Positions 6,170-9,766 of a stretch of 9,766 nt of DNA are shown piece after piece; positions within the stretch are counted from its first letter, which is position 1, and each line of letters starts with the position of its first letter. Position numbers and translations under genes: made by a program. The stretch lies in assembly GCA_903879875.1 (NCBI GenBank), contig CAIRNC010000294.1:1-9766 (forward strand), in the 5' to 3' direction. Source of the stretch: an uncultured Bacteroidota bacterium. GTDB taxonomy: Bacteria > Bacteroidota > Bacteroidia > Flavobacteriales > Flavobacteriaceae. The notes beneath the pieces are model-generated. The model was given only the letters and a program-made list of their open reading frames with translations. It searched no databases and had not been told where the DNA came from.

Positions 6170-7483
6170 TTATTTTTTCATTTCTTTTTCTTTGGCCTTT
6201 TGTTTTTCTTCGTCGGTTGGAATATAAATTAAATCACCAGAATTCAAGTCTTTTGAAACCGTAGTATAAGGACCCGTTATGACAACATCGCCTTTTTTAA
6301 GCCCTGAGATAATTTCAATATTTGTGTCGTCTTGAATGCCTGTTTTTATTACTCTAATTTTGGCTTTGTCTCCATTTTTAACAAAAACACACTCTAATTT
6401 TTTGTCCAATTTTGGTGCTTTTTTATCATCGTTTGTAGTAATAGCTGCTTCTTTTTTAATTGACGAAGTATCGGCTTTTATCACAATGGCACTAATAGGC
6501 ACACCTAATATATCGGCTTTTCTTTTGGTTATTATGTCAACCGTAGCGGTCATTCCTGGTCGAAATGGCGAATAACTTTCTGGTTTTCCTTCCATTAAAT
6601 CCAAATAGGATTCTTTTACAATGCGCACTTTTACTTTAAAATTTGTCACCTGATCGGCTGTTAAAGCGGTACTTGCTGAGTTTGAAATGCTAGTTACAAT
6701 TCCTTTGAATTGTTTTTTTAGATAAGCATCAACTTCAACTTTAGCCGAATCGCCTTCGTGTATTTTTACTATGTCATTTTCATTTACATCAACTACGACT
6801 TCCATCGAATTGAGATTTGCCACTCTCATAATTTCGGTTCCCGTCATTTGTTGCGTTCCTAAAACACGTTCACCTAATTCTACACCAAGTGAAGAAATAG
6901 TACCGCTGGCTGGCGCATAAATAATAGTTCTTCCTAAATTGTCTTTGGCTTCGTTTACCGTTGCGGCAGCACTTTGCACATTGAAATAGGCCGATTGTTT
7001 GGTTGCTTTTGCTACTTCAAAAGAGGCAATAGCTTTGTCCCAATCTGATTTGGAAATAATTCCTTTTTCGAATAAGGTTTTGTTTCTTTCGTAGCTCGAT
7101 TTTGCTTCGTTAAATTGAGCTTCAGCTTGTGTTAAACCGGCTTTAGTACCCGATAAATTAGAAACCGTACGGTTCAAACCAGAGGTGTATAAATCGGGAT
7201 TTATTTTTACCAACAAATCTCCTTTTTTAACTACTTGCCCTTCTTTTACTGGCAAATCTATAATTTCACCCGAAACCATAGACGAAATTTTAATTTCGGT
7301 TTCCGGTTGAATTTTTCCAGTGGCTGAAACAGTTTCTATAATTGTAATGTTTGAAACCGTTGCAATTTCTACTTCTGTACCTTTCTTTTTAGCGCCTATT
7401 ACTCCTGTTTTAGACAAAACAAGTAAGCCTATTATCACGATTACCAGTACTCCTAATGTAATATATATTGATTTTTTTGACAT
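6170..7483 (-). CDS. Periplasmic adaptor subunit of a tripartite efflux pump (MacA/HlyD type)
   Basis: This membrane-fusion protein of 437 residues bridges an inner-membrane pump and an outer-membrane channel. One N-terminal membrane anchor (about residues 6-24) is followed by the first half of the lipoyl-like domain (about 66-96; SSMVSGEIIDLPVKEGQVVKKG). An alpha-helical hairpin follows (about 103-183), then the second lipoyl half (YAPASGTISSLGVELGERV, about 189-207). Next come a beta-barrel domain (about 225-320, ending FRPGMTATVDI) and a membrane-proximal domain with SGLKKGDVVITGP (393-405). A lysine/glutamate-rich tail ends the protein. The uncleaved anchor and domain order resemble MacA-type adaptors, which pair with ABC pumps, although RND pumps use related proteins. 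The gene starts 5 nt after the stop codon of the TolC-family gene. No pump gene follows: a strong terminator lies directly downstream. Confidence 0.9.
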   Translation of the reverse strand: MSKKSIYITLGVLVIVIIGLLVLSKTGVIGAKKKGTEVEIATVSNITIIETVSATGKIQPETEIKISSMVSGEIIDLPVKEGQVVKKGDLLVKINPDLYTSGLNRTVSNLSGTKAGLTQAEAQFNEAKSSYERNKTLFEKGIISKSDWDKAIASFEVAKATKQSAYFNVQSAAATVNEAKDNLGRTIIYAPASGTISSLGVELGERVLGTQQMTGTEIMRVANLNSMEVVVDVNENDIVKIHEGDSAKVEVDAYLKKQFKGIVTSISNSASTALTADQVTNFKVKVRIVKESYLDLMEGKPESYSPFRPGMTATVDIITKRKADILGVPISAIVIKADTSSIKKEAAITTNDDKKAPKLDKKLECVFVKNGDKAKIRVIKTGIQDDTNIEIISGLKKGDVVITGPYTTVSKDLNSGDLIYIPTDEEKQKAKEKEMKK

Positions 7484-7488
7484 AATAA

Positions 7489-8931
7489 TTAATTTTGAAT
7501 GATTGGAATTCCAAAATAGAATTCGACTACTTTGACTCTAAAAATATAATCGTATTTGGTTCGTATTACTTCCGATTGTGCATTTACAAATAAGGTTTGC
7601 GATTGGTTTAAATCGAAAGCATTCATTATGCCAACATTGAATTTTTCTTTGGCATAATTATAGGCTTCTGTTCGTGCTTGAAGTGCAGAAAGTGCAGCTT
7701 CATAAGAATTTAAAGCGCCTTTAGCATCTGTAAAAGCAGTATAAATATTTCGTTCTAAATCGAGTTCTTGTTGGCTAAGTGCGATTTTTGAACGTTCTAA
7801 ATTGAGTTTTGATTTCGCAACATTGTTTCTAGTTGATAACCCATTGAATATCGGAATGTTCATTTGAAACCCAAAATTATGCCCTTTGTTACTATCAAAT
7901 TGATCAAAAAATGGCGCTGCATTTCCAAAGATAGGTTTGTAATTGGGTTGCAAAACATTTGTATTGGTTCCTTCCACGTAGCCAATCACGGTGTTTGGGT
8001 TTACAGTATCCAATCCGTAACCAACCATTCGCTCGGAATACCCTACTCTAGTGCTGAAACTATAAAATCCTTGAATATTAGGTTGATAAGCCCCTTTAGC
8101 AATTTTAACATCGCGTTCGGCAATGTCGAGATTGGTTTTGGCTATTTTTATTTCTGATCTTTGTTCTTTTGCTTTTTCAAAAATGGCAGTGGGCGTTTGC
8201 AACATTGTTGGGCTTTCACTCACATCGTAGTCGCTATCAGCAATGTCAAAATCTTGAAAATTTTCCAATTGAAGCAATTGCGCCAAGCTTAATTTTGAAA
8301 TCAACAAACTGTTTTCAGCAATAACAACCGCTTGTTTGTTGGCAGCAACTGTTGCTTGAACATCGAGCAAATCGCCTCTTGGAACAGAACCTGCTTTTAC
8401 TAATTCTTGAGAACGTTGCAGTTGTTTTTCATTGTTCAACAGTTGTTCATTTTTTACTTTTAAGTTCTCTTTGTTAAAAAGAATTTGTAAAAAAGCATTG
8501 GCAACATTCAACGAAATATCATCTTTCATTTTTGTCAACTTATATTGCGATGCAACTGCCGAAAGATTAGCTCTTCGCAACCTGTTTTGAAGTTGTAAAC
8601 CGTTATAAATTGTCAAACTAGAATTCAGTCTAGCCGATGTAAATTGTGTCGTTTGATTTTCTAATAAACCTGTGGTGATGTTTTGATTCAAACCAATGTT
8701 CCAAGAATGGGAAGCATCAGCATTTAAAGTGGGAAGAAAACTACCAAGGGCTGATTTTTGGTCTATTGCAGCCGATTTAATATCTAAGTCGGATTGCATA
8801 ATAGAAATGTTATGTGTCAAAGCGTAATTCACACATTCTTTTATAGTCCATTTTTTGGTTTGTGCTGTGGCGAAGCATCCCATAAAAACAACTAGAATAA
8901 CTAATAAAAATGGATTTCTATTTTTGTTCAT
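7489..8931 (-). CDS. TolC-family outer-membrane efflux channel
   Basis: An outer-membrane channel protein of 480 residues, normal for the family. It traverses the outer membrane as a beta-barrel and extends into the periplasm as a long helical tunnel that docks with the adaptor. It has a signal peptide (about residues 1-24, MNKNRNPFLLVILVVFMGC then FATAQ). The two homologous outer-membrane-efflux repeats follow: the first opens with WTIKECVNYALTHNISI, and the second ends near NVGIMNAFDLNQSQTLFVNAQSEVIRTKYDY. Cys19 follows MG, but the surrounding residues are a poor lipobox, so cleavage after ATAQ is preferred. I chose the ATG at 8931, not the in-frame TTG at 8967, because the TTG lies inside the predicted -7 promoter box and would put 12 polar residues before the signal peptide. 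It is the first gene of the efflux operon. Confidence 0.92.
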   Translation of the reverse strand: MNKNRNPFLLVILVVFMGCFATAQTKKWTIKECVNYALTHNISIMQSDLDIKSAAIDQKSALGSFLPTLNADASHSWNIGLNQNITTGLLENQTTQFTSARLNSSLTIYNGLQLQNRLRRANLSAVASQYKLTKMKDDISLNVANAFLQILFNKENLKVKNEQLLNNEKQLQRSQELVKAGSVPRGDLLDVQATVAANKQAVVIAENSLLISKLSLAQLLQLENFQDFDIADSDYDVSESPTMLQTPTAIFEKAKEQRSEIKIAKTNLDIAERDVKIAKGAYQPNIQGFYSFSTRVGYSERMVGYGLDTVNPNTVIGYVEGTNTNVLQPNYKPIFGNAAPFFDQFDSNKGHNFGFQMNIPIFNGLSTRNNVAKSKLNLERSKIALSQQELDLERNIYTAFTDAKGALNSYEAALSALQARTEAYNYAKEKFNVGIMNAFDLNQSQTLFVNAQSEVIRTKYDYIFRVKVVEFYFGIPIIQN

Positions 8932-8964
8932 ACTGTTTACACTTGAAAGATATTTATGCTTGTG

Positions 8965-8995
8965 CAAAATTACCTTATTTTTTTAATACATCGAA
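8965..8995 (-). promoter_or_regulatory. Promoter of the efflux operon
   Basis: On the minus strand, TTCG (8995-8992, one mismatch from TTTG) is followed after 19 nt by TAATTTTG (8972-8965), a perfect match to the Bacteroidetes TAnnTTTG -7 box. Transcription would start near 8958, giving a leader of about 27 nt to the ATG at 8931. This box also decides the start of the channel gene. Confidence 0.65.
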
Positions 8996-9005
8996 GTTAT
9001 TATTA

Positions 9006-9016
9006 GCGTTAGACGC
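9006..9016. promoter_or_regulatory. Palindrome next to the efflux promoter, possible operator
   Basis: GCGT-TAG-ACGC is a perfect inverted repeat. It can be lengthened by TTAT at 8998-9001 and ATAA at 9017-9020, with a 2-nt asymmetry on the left. It is G/C-rich in an AT-rich spacer and lies about 10 nt upstream of the predicted -33 box. Efflux operons are often controlled by TetR-, MarR- or AraC-type regulators, but none is encoded here. Confidence 0.4.
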
Positions 9017-9069
9017 ATAAGTTTATCTTGTGTTACAGTAACTTTTATAAAAATCTACATTTAAGGCTG

Positions 9070-9103
9070 TTGGTAACCAAACACATCTATAAGGAAATTC
9101 CTT
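9070..9103. repeat. Two short palindromes spaced 22 bp centre to centre
   Basis: TTGGT-A-ACCAA (9070-9080) and AAGGAA-A-TTCCTT (9091-9103) are both perfect odd-length palindromes. They lie between the efflux promoter and the terminator of the next gene. Their centres (9075 and 9097) are about two helical turns apart. They differ in sequence, so one protein binding both is not implied. Confidence 0.35.
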
Positions 9104-9118
9104 GTATTGGGTTTATAA

Positions 9119-9154
9119 ACAAAAAAAAAACGACACTAAAATGTCGTTTTTTTT
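9119..9154 (-). terminator. Intrinsic terminator of the partial secreted-protein gene
   Basis: ACGACA (9130-9135) pairs with TGTCGT (9142-9147) around the loop CTAAAA, and flanking A and T runs lengthen the stem to about 13 bp. On the minus strand a long T run follows the hairpin. It begins 32 nt after the stop codon at 9186 and fits termination of that gene. The T run on the other strand would also let it stop plus-strand transcripts. Confidence 0.85.
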
Positions 9155-9185
9155 ATTCAAAAGTGAAAGCAATATTGTTTTTAAA

Positions 9186-9766
9186 CTATTGCAATTTTGC
9201 TAACCACAAAGAAGCGTTTAAGTGTAGCCTAGAATGACTACTTGCAACTGTAGCGTCTGACCATCCGTTGTATAAAACATCGCTTGGATTTCCTGTACCA
9301 TCGTCTGCTGGTGAGCTATCTGTAATTAAAACTACTCTTCCTGCAAAATAAGTTGCTGAAGCACACATTACTTTTGTTGTACTTGATGTGGTTACTGCAT
9401 TTTGAAAAATCAATCCTTTTGCAGTAGTATTGGCGACCTTGTTTAATTTTATAGTTGCACCATTGCTGAATTTAAGTTTTGAAACCACTCCTTGAGAACC
9501 ATTTAATATTTTGTTGGTGGAATCGATCAATAATTTTGTTGATGTTTCAGATATGTTTGTCAATTCAACCGTTAAACCAAAAGGGTTTGCTTGAACGCTA
9601 TTGTTTGCCATTAAATCATTCCAAATTGCTGGCGAATCTTTTCCATCATTATTTCTATCAGAAACGGTGTGGTCTGCAATCATAAATAAACCTCCACCAT
9701 TTTTTACAAAATTCATAATTGCCGTTTTTTCAGAAGCCGTGAATAAAATATTAGGTTCATCAACTA
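9186..9766 (-). CDS. Putative secreted protein with GATase-like fold, C-terminal part (5' end outside window)
   Basis: The last 192 residues of a protein whose start lies beyond the window. The frame is open to the window edge, and the ATG at 9716 is internal because codons for DEPNILFTASEKTAI precede it in frame. DEPN, then a helix, then NFVKNGGGLFMIADH resembles the strand-helix-strand core of class I glutamine-amidotransferase-like or GIFT-type domains. I recall similar uncharacterised Bacteroidetes proteins, but no catalytic cysteine is visible here. DRNNDG fits a DxNxDG calcium-loop pattern of the EF-hand/dockerin kind. The SSPADDGTGNPSD stretch near the end may form another Asp-rich, metal-binding turn. 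The protein ends NASLWLAKLQ, without a type IX secretion sorting domain at its C terminus. Export is inferred from composition; the signal peptide is not in view. Confidence 0.7.
   Translation of the reverse strand, partial: VDEPNILFTASEKTAIMNFVKNGGGLFMIADHTVSDRNNDGKDSPAIWNDLMANNSVQANPFGLTVELTNISETSTKLLIDSTNKILNGSQGVVSKLKFSNGATIKLNKVANTTAKGLIFQNAVTTSSTTKVMCASATYFAGRVVLITDSSPADDGTGNPSDVLYNGWSDATVASSHSRLHLNASLWLAKLQ

Noticed and set aside
8932..8967. TTG start at 8967 that would lengthen the TolC-family protein by 12 residues
   Set aside because: The TTG is part of the predicted -7 promoter box, and the ATG at 8931 gives a clean signal peptide.
9028..9237. Plus-strand open frame of 69 codons
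   Set aside because: It crosses the terminator hairpin and the end of the minus-strand gene, is rich in Lys, Phe and Asn as expected of translated AT-rich spacer, and has no recognisable motif.

Overview
The window looks like the chromosome of a Flavobacterium-type member of the Bacteroidetes. The evidence is AT-rich DNA, start codons preceded by A-rich stretches instead of Shine-Dalgarno sequences, promoter boxes of the TAnnTTTG type, and a TonB-receptor-like protein with an N-terminal carboxypeptidase-regulatory domain and an outer-membrane beta-barrel of the kind common in this group. No rRNA, tRNA, insertion sequence, CRISPR array or phage gene was seen. All genes read as intact except the two cut by the window edges.

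Layout. (1) Positions 1-1856, plus strand: the C-terminal part of a membrane sensor histidine kinase, followed after 5 nt by an enoyl-CoA hydratase/isomerase gene and a strong hairpin terminator. (2) Positions 1919-4363, minus strand: a large outer-membrane beta-barrel protein of the TonB-receptor type, convergent with the first pair and sharing the terminator. Its upstream region holds a cluster of palindromes and a tandem 12-bp repeat. (3) Positions 4560-5498, plus strand: a predicted promoter, a roughly 100-nt leader and two overlapping genes for a SRPBCC (AHSA1-type) protein and a DoxX-like membrane protein. (4) Positions 5590-6015, plus strand: a small secreted protein that I do not recognise. 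(5) Positions 6170-8931, minus strand: a two-gene efflux operon, an outer-membrane TolC-family channel followed by a MacA/HlyD-type periplasmic adaptor, with a good promoter and a bidirectional terminator but no inner-membrane pump gene next to it. (6) Positions 9186-9766, minus strand: the C-terminal part of a putative secreted protein with a glutamine-amidotransferase-like look, with its own terminator.

How they work together. The TolC-family channel and the adaptor should form the outer and periplasmic parts of one tripartite export machine. The pump must come from elsewhere, unless another gene replaces it. The SRPBCC and DoxX genes are probably translationally coupled. The kinase and hydratase are probably co-transcribed, but the sequence gives no reason to link their biochemistry. 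The other genes look like independent units.

I found no clear new multi-gene system. The points most worth a second look are the repeat and palindrome cluster upstream of the receptor gene, the palindrome beside the efflux promoter, the missing pump gene, the coding-like leader in front of the SRPBCC gene, and the small unrecognised secreted protein with a CxxC motif.
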